A stretch of 64,000 nucleotides of DNA from Oceanospirillum sp048270425. GTDB lineage: Bacteria > Pseudomonadota > Gammaproteobacteria > Pseudomonadales > Halomonadaceae. A program made the position numbers and the translations under genes. The stretch lies in the NCBI GenBank assembly GCA_048270425.1, contig JBLWSY010000008.1:1-64000 (forward strand), in the 5' to 3' direction. The notes below the pieces were generated by a model. The model saw only the letters and a program-made list of their open reading frames with translations, was not told where the DNA came from and made no database searches. Positions 1 through 7,409 of the stretch are shown here, piece by piece; the stretch's first letter is position 1, and every line of letters starts with the position of its first letter.

Positions 1-84
1 AAAGCAGAAAGCAGAAAGCAGAAAGCAGAAAGCAGAAAGCAGAAAGCAGAAAGCAGAAAGCAGAAAGCAGAAAGCAGAAAGCAG
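1..84. repeat. Heptamer tandem repeat (AAAGCAG) x12
   Basis: Twelve perfect, uninterrupted copies of the 7-base unit AAAGCAG fill the first 84 bases and end abruptly before GACTTTATAGG. The array starts at the window edge, so its full length is unknown. It lies beyond the 3' end of the porin gene, outside any visible coding frame. A perfect 7-mer array of this kind can change copy number by strand slippage. Confidence 0.97.
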
Positions 85-198
85 GACTTTATAGGTCACC
101 GCTGCAGGACTCAGCCAAGAGTTGGTAAGGAAAGAAAACAACTCATGGTGTGCGATTGAGTAGAGAAGGAAAGCCTTAACCCTGCAAGCGGTGTCAGT

Positions 199-223
199 AG
201 ATGCAGCCCAAGGGGCTGCATCT
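199..223 (-). terminator. Hairpin after porin gene, possible terminator
   Basis: A 10-bp perfect stem, AGATGCAGCC against GGCTGCATCT with a 5-base loop, lies 24 bases past the porin stop codon. On the porin strand no U tract follows it. It may be a 3'-end stabilising hairpin or a factor-assisted terminator rather than a classic intrinsic terminator. Confidence 0.45.
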
Positions 224-246
224 TGGCATCAATACCAGGAAGCGTC

Positions 247-1218
247 TTAGAACGCGAACTTGCCCTGGAAGTTGATATTGGTAAGGTCAGAACCATCTGT
301 ACCGCCAACAGCTGTGACATTCTGCACTTCGGCACCAAACTCTAGGCCGCTAGGCATTTTGTAGAAGGCGTTAACAAACACGGTAGACTGATCTTCTTTA
401 GAGCTATCACCGTATGACTGAACTTCAGCCATAGCATTTACGCTCATACCACCGCCCACAGGAATACCAACACCAGCAGAGAAAGCTGTAGATTCAGCAA
501 CGTTAGTGTCATCATCACCAATCATCGCGAAAGAGCCTACCAACTTCATGCCGCCCATATCCATTTTCACAGATGCTGTAGCTTCTACAACCTGAGTTGC
601 TTCACCTTTAACGGTGTCATTAGCATTCATCAAAGTACCACCAGCAAAAATGGACATGCTGCCAGCATTCATTGTGAAGCCTGCTGAAATATCAGGAATA
701 GAAGTACCATCTGTTTGCGCATCAGCTTTGCCGTTATCCTCAATACCTACTTTAAGGGTGGAACCACCCATATCAATAACTTTAGTAATCTGAGGAGTAC
801 GACCAGCCGGTGCAGAACCAGCAGTAAAGCCAACGAAATCAATTGTAGGCAGCAATGCATTTAAGTTGGCAGAAGGAGACCATGTCTGACCTACCGCGAA
901 ACCATCAACCATAACCACTGCATGACGCATGCGCAGGTTACCCGTGTTGGAGGTGCGATTGGCGTTACGACCGCCCCAGAAATCACCTTCAACCAGAACA
1001 GTTGCGTTTGCATCACCAACATTGGTCTGCTTGATAGAGAGACGACTCGTAGCCGCATTACCGGCCATGTCCTTTTGATCCGCACCAGCATCATCAACCA
1101 TTGCGAACTGAGCAGCAACGTAACCGCCTACAGAAAGCTCGGCATGAGCAGCAGTGGACATAGTGGCAGCAGCCAGAGGAAGAAGGATAGTTCCTGCAAT
1201 TTTGTGCTGAAGTTTCAT
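247..1218 (-). CDS. Outer-membrane porin (general Gram-negative porin type)
   Basis: The product is 323 aa. Residues 1-26 form a signal peptide: a positively charged start (MKLQHK), a hydrophobic core and an AHA cleavage site before ELSVGGYV. The rest is rich in alternating polar/apolar stretches and glycine/aspartate turns, and the protein ends ...NFQGKFAF. A C-terminal phenylalanine is the usual BAM recognition mark of outer-membrane beta barrels. Length and ending fit a 16-strand trimeric porin; substrate specificity cannot be read. The ATG at 1218 is chosen because TAAGGA sits just upstream and a signal peptide follows. The open frame continues 27 codons further, but that stretch encodes the leader hairpin, not a plausible N-terminus. 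The gene stands alone, with a leader of probably over 100 nt. Confidence 0.85.
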   Translation of the reverse strand: MKLQHKIAGTILLPLAAATMSTAAHAELSVGGYVAAQFAMVDDAGADQKDMAGNAATSRLSIKQTNVGDANATVLVEGDFWGGRNANRTSNTGNLRMRHAVVMVDGFAVGQTWSPSANLNALLPTIDFVGFTAGSAPAGRTPQITKVIDMGGSTLKVGIEDNGKADAQTDGTSIPDISAGFTMNAGSMSIFAGGTLMNANDTVKGEATQVVEATASVKMDMGGMKLVGSFAMIGDDDTNVAESTAFSAGVGIPVGGGMSVNAMAEVQSYGDSSKEDQSTVFVNAFYKMPSGLEFGAEVQNVTAVGGTDGSDLTNINFQGKFAF

Positions 1219-1248
1219 GTTTTTCCTTACCTTTAGGTTGTTGTTATT

Positions 1249-1296
1249 AGTGAGGCAAATTTGACGACATCTTTTTTGTCCGAACTTTGCCTCACT
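1249..1296 (-). promoter_or_regulatory. Long hairpin in the porin 5' leader
   Basis: AGTGAGGCAAA (1249-1259) and TTTGCCTCACT (1286-1296) are perfect 11-base inverted arms around a 26-base loop, which can pair further through GAC/GTC. In the porin transcript the structure would lie about 31-78 nt before the start codon, leaving the AAGGA ribosome site free. Porin mRNAs are common targets of leader-based control by small RNAs or temperature, but no specific mechanism is shown. A TTGACA hexamer on the same strand (1376-1381) could be the -35 box; no good -10 was found. Confidence 0.55.
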
Positions 1297-1515
1297 CAAA
1301 TAGGAATTTGTTTTTGTTATCGAGAGCGTGGCTTGTCTTCTCGTCGCAGTTGAGATTCTGAAAATTTGGCATTTCTGTCAACTGGCGGTTTTGCACCAAA
1401 AGTAAACTTCACTCCCCTCCACTGGCACCACTGTGGTTCAAAAAAAACGCGATGAATATTTTTTTTGTAATAAAAACATGTTTAATCAAACTACCTTACA
1501 GTCGTTTTAAATCAA

Positions 1516-1529
1516 TGACCGATCGGTCA
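1516..1529. promoter_or_regulatory. 14-bp perfect palindrome, operator-like
   Basis: TGACCGATCGGTCA is a perfect 14-base palindrome, about 300 bp upstream of the porin start and just beyond the terminator of the TAXI gene. Dyads of this size and style are typical operators of TetR-family repressors. Which regulator binds, and whether it acts on the porin, is not known. The 390-base gene-free stretch 1219-1608 otherwise holds only the leader hairpin and the terminator. Confidence 0.45.
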
Positions 1530-1537
1530 CAAATCAT

Positions 1538-1565
1538 AAAAAAAAATCCCTCGAAAGTAGGGATT
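1538..1565 (-). terminator. Intrinsic terminator of the TAXI receptor gene
   Basis: On the minus strand a 7-bp stem (AATCCCT/AGGGATT, 7-base loop) is followed by nine U residues. It lies about 45 bases after the TAXI stop codon and marks the end of that transcript. Confidence 0.85.
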
Positions 1566-1608
1566 CTCTAGAATTGAGAGATTTAAAGTACGACCAAGGT
1601 ATTGGTTT

Positions 1609-2583
1609 TCAGGGATTTTTCCGATTAAACGAAGTAAGGGTACTTTTCAAAAACCGCATCACTCCGGGATGCACAGGGGTTATTTCTGAGGAAAAATCAA
1701 ATGCCTGCTCTCGGTTAAGCTCCTTTAGAGCCGGATGCATTTGCTTAAAATGATCAAAGTTATTGTAAATTGCCCGACTTAATTCATATGCCGCCTTATC
1801 AGAAAGAGAGCTTGTAGAAATCAATTGAGCAGTGAGCGTAATTGTAGGTACAGGGTCAGGATTTCCTCTATAAAGCGCTCCGGCAACCTCTCCTCTAGCG
1901 TAAAAAGGATACAGGTTTGAGAACGCTTCGATCAGTTCAACCGGCAACGGAATAATAAGACTCTCACAAAAGGTAGTCGCCTCAGAAACAGAAGCGTTTG
2001 GATGCCCAACCACATAAACAAATGCATCAATACGCCCCGAGCACAAGGCCTCAGACATATCAGAAGCCGACAACTCACTCGCCAACTCGAAATCGTTATA
2101 GTCCCAGGCCAAAGCGCTCAATATGAGATCTATTGTCCGTCTTTGACCGGATTCGGGATTGCCCAGATTCACCTTTTTCCCTTTCAGGTCATCAAAAGTT
2201 TTTATGCCACTGTCTTTTCGAGCGACGATTGTTAGGGCTTCCGAATGCAGTTTAAGAACCGTTCTGAGCTCTTTGCTCGCCCCTTGGGGGGCAAAGAAAG
2301 AAGACCCTTTAGCAGCATGATAGAGCCAATCCGGCTGTACAATTGCCAGATCTAACTCAGATCTTTTTAACGCATTAAGGTTATACGCCGAACCTTGAGT
2401 GCTTTCGACAGCACAACGAATACCGTGTTGATCTCTCTCTTTATTTACTAAACGGCAAATTGCCCCACCAGTCGGATAATAGACCCCTGTCAAATCACCC
2501 GTTCCCACGACAATAAAATCTGAATCAGCCTTCAGGGAAGAACTCAACAGGAGTAAACAAAAGGTAAGAAGTAACCAAGGCAT
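1609..2583 (-). CDS. TAXI-family TRAP transporter solute receptor (orphan)
   Basis: The product is 324 aa. A signal peptide (MPWLLLTFCLLLLSSSLKA) precedes DFIVVGTGDLTGVYYPTGGA, which matches the first strand and the GxYYPxGGAI signature of TAXI (TRAP-associated extracytoplasmic immunogenic) receptors. Later blocks also fit, such as LDLAIVQPDWLYHA and GKKVNLGNPESGQRRT. Such proteins bind a substrate in the periplasm and pass it to a fused DctQM-type permease. No permease gene is next to it, so either the partner is elsewhere or the protein has another sensory role. The ATG at 2583 has GGAAGG eight bases upstream. The longer open frame upstream runs through the nfuA terminator and is not used. 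Ligand unknown; known TAXI ligands include glutamate and alpha-ketoglutarate. Confidence 0.85.
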   Translation of the reverse strand: MPWLLLTFCLLLLSSSLKADSDFIVVGTGDLTGVYYPTGGAICRLVNKERDQHGIRCAVESTQGSAYNLNALKRSELDLAIVQPDWLYHAAKGSSFFAPQGASKELRTVLKLHSEALTIVARKDSGIKTFDDLKGKKVNLGNPESGQRRTIDLILSALAWDYNDFELASELSASDMSEALCSGRIDAFVYVVGHPNASVSEATTFCESLIIPLPVELIEAFSNLYPFYARGEVAGALYRGNPDPVPTITLTAQLISTSSLSDKAAYELSRAIYNNFDHFKQMHPALKELNREQAFDFSSEITPVHPGVMRFLKSTLTSFNRKNP

Positions 2584-2650
2584 AGACAAAACCTTCCGAA
2601 AATCACAATTCACTGGATAGAGACCATTAAGACTAAGTGAACAGGCAACA

Positions 2651-2676
2651 AAAAAACCAGCCGAAGCTGGTTTTTT
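2651..2676 (-). terminator. Intrinsic terminator after nfuA
   Basis: A perfect 11-bp inverted repeat (AAAAAACCAGC / GCTGGTTTTTT) closes on a CGAA tetraloop and carries its own U run on either strand. It lies 22 bases after the nfuA stop codon and separates nfuA from the TAXI gene. Confidence 0.92.
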
Positions 2677-2697
2677 AAGCCTATAAAACCGTCTCAA

Positions 2698-3288
2698 CTA
2701 CTTGAAGTAAGCGTTATCCGTCACTGTGTGATCGGTAACATCACGCACGCCTGTAAGCTGAGGAATTTTATCCATCAGTGTTTTTTCAACGCCATCTTTT
2801 AATGTCAGATCAACGGCTGAACACCCCTGACAACCACCACCAAACTGCAGAATAGCGACATTGTCATCCGTTAATTCAACCAACTTAATCTCACCACCGT
2901 GTGCAGCAAGACCAGGGTTGATATCAGAATAAAGCACGTAGTTGATCTGCTCCGCAAGCGGGCTATCCGCACTCACTTTTGGCATTTTTGCGTTTGGTGC
3001 TTTAATCGTCAGCTGGCCACCCATGCGGTCTGGATTGTAATCCACCACCGCTTCTTCAAGATAAGCAGAGCTGGTTTTGTCCAAGTAAACAGGGAAAGGA
3101 GCGCCTTCCTGAAGCACATCTTCAGCCTCTTCCTCTCCAGGACGGCAGTATGCCAGGCAAGTTTCTGCATAAGGAGTGCCGGGCTGAGTCACAAATACAC
3201 GCACACCGATGCCGTCAGCATCCTGCTTGCTCAGAAGATCTCCAAGATATTGTTGAGCACTTTCAGTAATTTCGATAATGGCAGACAT
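2698..3288 (-). CDS. Fe-S cluster carrier NfuA
   Basis: The product is 196 aa, the usual length of gammaproteobacterial NfuA (191 aa in E. coli). The N-terminal half is the A-type-like domain (ITESAQQYLGDLL..., with most canonical A-type cysteines absent). The C-terminal half is the NifU-like scaffold domain with the cluster-binding CxxC at C153 and C156 (GGGCQGCSAVD). NfuA dimers carry a 4Fe-4S cluster to apo-enzymes and are important under oxidative stress or low iron. In this window cysI and rimO are plausible recipients, since RimO needs two 4Fe-4S clusters; that link is inference. Start ATG at 3288 with TAGGTGA upstream. It is a single gene ended by a strong terminator. Confidence 0.96.
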   Translation of the reverse strand: MSAIIEITESAQQYLGDLLSKQDADGIGVRVFVTQPGTPYAETCLAYCRPGEEEAEDVLQEGAPFPVYLDKTSSAYLEEAVVDYNPDRMGGQLTIKAPNAKMPKVSADSPLAEQINYVLYSDINPGLAAHGGEIKLVELTDDNVAILQFGGGCQGCSAVDLTLKDGVEKTLMDKIPQLTGVRDVTDHTVTDNAYFK

Positions 3289-3710
3289 GAATCGTCACCT
3301 AAATTCCACAATGAATGATTAGGGGCATTTTAGGGCAAAAACCAAGGGATTTAAATACCCAACCATTTTAATCAGGCTTTATCTTTAACCCTCGATCATT
3401 TCTGCCTGATTATTAAAATTCTGCACGTTGTCGCAAAAATATTTCAGGGTCAGAAAATAAGGTCTTTGATAAGGTCTGCGGCTGTTCAATGGCCCGGAAT
3501 TTCTGTCTAAGCAGTTATGTTCAAACTCACGAACAGATATAAGTATCTGATCTGACAAGGATCTCTTAAAACTGCTTTTTATTTGATAGAATGCGGCAAT
3601 CTTACGCGATTGATTCAAATTCAGCGACTAATTAACACCTCGACCACAACAAAAGTCGTTCAACAAAACATCGCCTAACCTGTTTATACCCGTTTGGAGC
3701 ACCCTGAGTA
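3289..3710. other. 422-base divergent gap between nfuA and metH, candidate metH promoter
   Basis: The gap holds the start regions of nfuA (minus) and metH (plus). The best promoter seen for metH is an extended -10, TGATAGAAT at 3584-3592, without a good -35; it would give a leader of about 110 nt. I see no cobalamin or SAM riboswitch architecture in this leader. A 77-codon open frame on the minus strand (3385-3618) has no ribosome site or recognisable sequence and is not called. The metH ribosome site is GGAG at 3696-3699. Confidence 0.4.
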
Positions 3711-6700
3711 ATGAGTCTGGAAACACGCATTCAAACCCTTAAAGCCGCCCTCAAAGAGCGAATTCTGATTCTGGACGGCGGTATGGGCACCATGATTCAG
3801 GGTGAAAAGCTGACTGAAGAGGATTTCCGCTCAGAGCGCTTCAAAGACTGGCCTTCAGATATCAAAGGCAACAATGATCTCTTAGTTATCACCCAGCCGG
3901 AACTGATTCAGCGCCTGCACAAAGCCTATCTTGATGCCGGTGCTGATATTCTGGAGACTAACTCATTCAACGCCACCCAGCTATCTCAGTCCGACTATGG
4001 TATGGAAGAGCTGGTATATGAGCTGAACGTTCAGGCTGCACGTGTAGCCCGTGCGGCTGCAGATGAGAAAACAGCAGAAACTCCGGACAAACCCCGTTAT
4101 GTAGCCGGTGTTCTGGGTCCCACCAGCCGTACGGCATCTCTGTCCCCTGATGTCAATGATCCCGGCTTCCGTAACGTTGACTTCGATACGCTTGCCGAAA
4201 ACTATCGTGAAGCCACCCGAGGACTAATTGAAGGTGGTGCGGACATCATCCTGATCGAAACCATTTTCGATACTCTGAATGCTAAGGCTGCGATCTTTGC
4301 GGTACAGGATGTGTTTGAAGAACAGGGTTTTGAGCTTCCGATCATGATCTCCGGCACCATCACCGATGCGTCTGGCCGTACGCTTTCCGGTCAGACTACA
4401 GAGGCGTTCTGGAACTCGATTCGTCACGCCAAACCTCTGTCTGTTGGTCTGAACTGTGCGCTGGGTGCAACCGAACTGCGCCCCTACCTGGAAGAGCTGT
4501 CCAATAAAGCTGAAACCCACGTCTCTGCCCACCCTAACGCCGGTCTGCCCAACGAATTTGGTGAATATGACCAATCCGGTAAAGAGATGGCGGTTATTGT
4601 TGAAGAGTTCGCCGCCAGCGGCTTCCTGAACATTATCGGCGGTTGCTGCGGTACAACGCCGGAGCATATTCAGGCTATCGCCGAAGCCGTTGCTAGGCAT
4701 CAACCGCGCCAGATTCCGGAAATTCCTAAAGCCTGCCGCCTGAGCGGTCTTGAGCCGTTTAACATCGAAAAAGACAGCCTGTTTGTCAACGTCGGCGAAC
4801 GTACCAACGTCACCGGTTCTGCCCGCTTTAAGCGTCTGATCGTGGAAGAAGATTACGATACCGCACTGGAAGTGGCTCAGGAGCAGGTGGAAAACGGCGC
4901 TCAGGTGATCGACATCAATATGGATGAAGGCATGCTGGAATCCCAGTCTGCCATGGTGACCTTCCTGAACCTGGTGGCCGCTGAACCTGAAATCGCCAAA
5001 GTGCCGATCATGATCGATTCCTCCAAGTGGGAGATCATCGAAGCGGGCCTTAAGTGCGTTCAGGGTAAACCTGTGGTGAACTCCATCTCCCTGAAAGAGG
5101 GTGAAGAAGCCTTCCGTCACCACGCCAAGCTCTGCATGCGTTATGGTGCGGCCATCATCGTGATGGCGTTTGATGAAGTCGGTCAGGCAGATACTTTTGA
5201 GCGCAAGATCGAGATCTGCAAACGCTCTTACGATGTGCTGGTGAATGAGATTGGCTTTCCGGCGGAAGATATCATCTTCGACCCGAACATCTTTGCCGTA
5301 GCGACCGGAATTGAAGAGCACAACAACTACGCCGTGGACTTTATCCAGGCCACTCGTTGGATTAAAGACAACCTGCCTCACGCCATGATCTCCGGCGGTG
5401 TATCCAACGTGTCCTTCTCTTTCCGGGGTAACAATCCGGTGCGTGAGGCGATTCACTCAGTCTTCCTCTATCACGCCATTAAAGAAGGCATGACTATGGG
5501 TATCGTGAACGCCAGCCAGCTGGCGGTGTACGATGACCTGCCTGCCGAACTGCGTGACTACGTTGAAGATGTGGTACTCAACCGTCGTGAAGACAGCACC
5601 GACCGCCTGCTGGAAATTGCTGAAAAATACCGTGGCAACGGCACCGAAGAGAAAAAAGAAGATCTGGAATGGCGCTCATGGCCAGTCACCAAGCGTATCG
5701 AACACGCGCTGGTTAAAGGTATCACCAACTTTATTATTGAAGACACCGAAGCCGCCCGCCTTGAAGCTGATCGCCCGATTCAGGTGATTGAAGGCCCGCT
5801 GATGGATGGCATGAACGTGGTCGGTGACCTGTTTGGTGCCGGTAAGATGTTCCTGCCACAGGTGGTGAAATCTGCCCGCGTAATGAAGCAGGCCGTTGCT
5901 CACCTGATTCCGTTTATTGAAGCGGAAAAATCCGGTGAAGTGGAAGCCAAAGGCAAGATCATCATGGCCACCGTTAAAGGCGACGTACACGATATCGGCA
6001 AAAACATCGTCGGCGTGGTGCTTCAGTGTAACAACTACGAAGTGGTTGATCTGGGCGTGATGGTTCCGGCCGAGAAAATTCTGCAGGCAGCCAAAGAACA
6101 CAACGCCGATATCATCGGCTTGTCCGGCCTGATTACCCCTTCTCTGGATGAGATGGTACACATCGCCAAAGAGATGGAGCGACAGGGTTTTGATATCCCG
6201 CTGATGATCGGTGGTGCTACCACTTCCAAAGCACACACGGCGGTTAAGATCGAACCTCAGTACAAACGTGGGCCTGTGATCTACGTGACCGACGCCTCCC
6301 GTGCCGTGGGTGTTGCCAGCAACCTGCTCAGTGACGAACTGCGCGATGAGTTTGTTGCCGGTCGCCGCAAAGAGTACGAAGAAACCCGTATCCGTAACGC
6401 TAACCGTCGCGCCAAGGCAGACCGTATCAGCTATGAAAAAGCCTGTGACAACAAACTGGCACTGGATTGGGATAACTTCAAACCGGTTAAACCTACCTTT
6501 ACCGGCGTTAAAGCCTTTGATGATTACGACCTGAACACCATCGCAGAGCGGATCGACTGGACGCCTTTCTTTATGTCCTGGGATCTGGCGGGTAAATACC
6601 CACAAATTCTGACCGATGAAGTGGTCGGTGAAGCAGCAACCAACCTCTTTGCTGATGCCAAAGTGATGCTGAAGAAACTGATTGATGAAAAGCTGATTAA

Positions 6701-7409
6701 GGCTCGTGGCGTGATTGGCTTCTGGCCGGCCAACACCACTCAGGCGGATCAAATCGAAGTTTATGCTGATGAGAACCGCAGTGATGTCAAAGCCCTATTG
6801 CAGCATATCCGACAGCAGACCCCAAAACCGGATGGCAAACCCAACCTGAGTCTGGCGGACTATATCGCGCCCAAAGAGACTGGTCTTGAAGACTACATTG
6901 GCGGTTTTGCCGTCAATGCCGGTATCGGTGCTGAAGAACTGGCTAAAGCCTATGAAGAAGCCGGTGACGACTACAATTCCATCATGGTGAAAGCTCTGGC
7001 AGACCGTCTGGCGGAAGCCTTTGCCGAACACCTGCACGAGCGGGTGCGCAAAGAGTTCTGGCGTTACGCCAAAGATGAAAATCTGGATAACGATGCCCTG
7101 ATTAAAGAACAGTACCAGGGTATCCGCCCGGCTCCTGGCTATCCGGCCTGCCCGGATCATACTGAAAAAGAAACTCTGTTTAGCCTGCTGGATGCCACAA
7201 CCCACAGCGGCCTTGAGCTGACCGAAAGCTTTGCCATGACTCCGGCAGCCGCGGTAAGCGGCTGGTACTTTGCCCATCCGGAAGCAAAATACTTCGGCAC
7301 CGGCAAAATCGATCTGGATCAGGTTGAACAACTGGCCGAACGTAAAGGTAAAACCACGGAAGAGATGGAGCGCTGGCTGATGCCGGTTCTGTCCTACGAT
7401 CCGGCTTAA
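3711..7409 (+). CDS. Cobalamin-dependent methionine synthase MetH
   Basis: The product is 1232 aa, full length for the family. It transfers a methyl group from 5-methyl-tetrahydrofolate to homocysteine through B12, giving methionine. Domains in order: homocysteine/zinc barrel (about 1-340; zinc cysteines C249, C312 and C313 in GLNCALG and GGCCGTTP); folate barrel (350-640, starting near NVGERTNVTGSARF); B12 cap and Rossmann domain (650-890) with GDVHDIGKN, whose H760 is the lower axial ligand of cobalamin; and the SAM-binding reactivation domain (900-1232) with RPAPGYPACPDH around R1139. All catalytic residues looked for are present. The MATE gene begins on the base after its stop. Codon use looks more G/C-rich in third positions than the flanks, consistent with high expression. 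Confidence 0.98.
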   Translation: MSLETRIQTLKAALKERILILDGGMGTMIQGEKLTEEDFRSERFKDWPSDIKGNNDLLVITQPELIQRLHKAYLDAGADILETNSFNATQLSQSDYGMEELVYELNVQAARVARAAADEKTAETPDKPRYVAGVLGPTSRTASLSPDVNDPGFRNVDFDTLAENYREATRGLIEGGADIILIETIFDTLNAKAAIFAVQDVFEEQGFELPIMISGTITDASGRTLSGQTTEAFWNSIRHAKPLSVGLNCALGATELRPYLEELSNKAETHVSAHPNAGLPNEFGEYDQSGKEMAVIVEEFAASGFLNIIGGCCGTTPEHIQAIAEAVARHQPRQIPEIPKACRLSGLEPFNIEKDSLFVNVGERTNVTGSARFKRLIVEEDYDTALEVAQEQVENGAQVIDINMDEGMLESQSAMVTFLNLVAAEPEIAKVPIMIDSSKWEIIEAGLKCVQGKPVVNSISLKEGEEAFRHHAKLCMRYGAAIIVMAFDEVGQADTFERKIEICKRSYDVLVNEIGFPAEDIIFDPNIFAVATGIEEHNNYAVDFIQATRWIKDNLPHAMISGGVSNVSFSFRGNNPVREAIHSVFLYHAIKEGMTMGIVNASQLAVYDDLPAELRDYVEDVVLNRREDSTDRLLEIAEKYRGNGTEEKKEDLEWRSWPVTKRIEHALVKGITNFIIEDTEAARLEADRPIQVIEGPLMDGMNVVGDLFGAGKMFLPQVVKSARVMKQAVAHLIPFIEAEKSGEVEAKGKIIMATVKGDVHDIGKNIVGVVLQCNNYEVVDLGVMVPAEKILQAAKEHNADIIGLSGLITPSLDEMVHIAKEMERQGFDIPLMIGGATTSKAHTAVKIEPQYKRGPVIYVTDASRAVGVASNLLSDELRDEFVAGRRKEYEETRIRNANRRAKADRISYEKACDNKLALDWDNFKPVKPTFTGVKAFDDYDLNTIAERIDWTPFFMSWDLAGKYPQILTDEVVGEAATNLFADAKVMLKKLIDEKLIKARGVIGFWPANTTQADQIEVYADENRSDVKALLQHIRQQTPKPDGKPNLSLADYIAPKETGLEDYIGGFAVNAGIGAEELAKAYEEAGDDYNSIMVKALADRLAEAFAEHLHERVRKEFWRYAKDENLDNDALIKEQYQGIRPAPGYPACPDHTEKETLFSLLDATTHSGLELTESFAMTPAAAVSGWYFAHPEAKYFGTGKIDLDQVEQLAERKGKTTEEMERWLMPVLSYDPA

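Noticed and set aside
1..84. Heptamer array considered as a CRISPR
   Set aside because: The units are 7 bases and contiguous with no spacers, and no cas gene is nearby.
3385..3618. 77-codon minus-strand frame between nfuA and metH
   Set aside because: No ribosome site; composition looks like intergenic DNA, and it overlaps the probable metH promoter.
3600..3710. Cobalamin or SAM riboswitch before metH
   Set aside because: No B12-box-like or SAM-aptamer helices could be traced in the short leader.
4224..5456. Long antisense open frame (410 codons) opposite metH
   Set aside because: It lies wholly within the metH barrel domains, has no recognisable motif, and arises from the high third-position G/C of metH. 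The same holds for the frames at 5676-6752 and 6795-7430.
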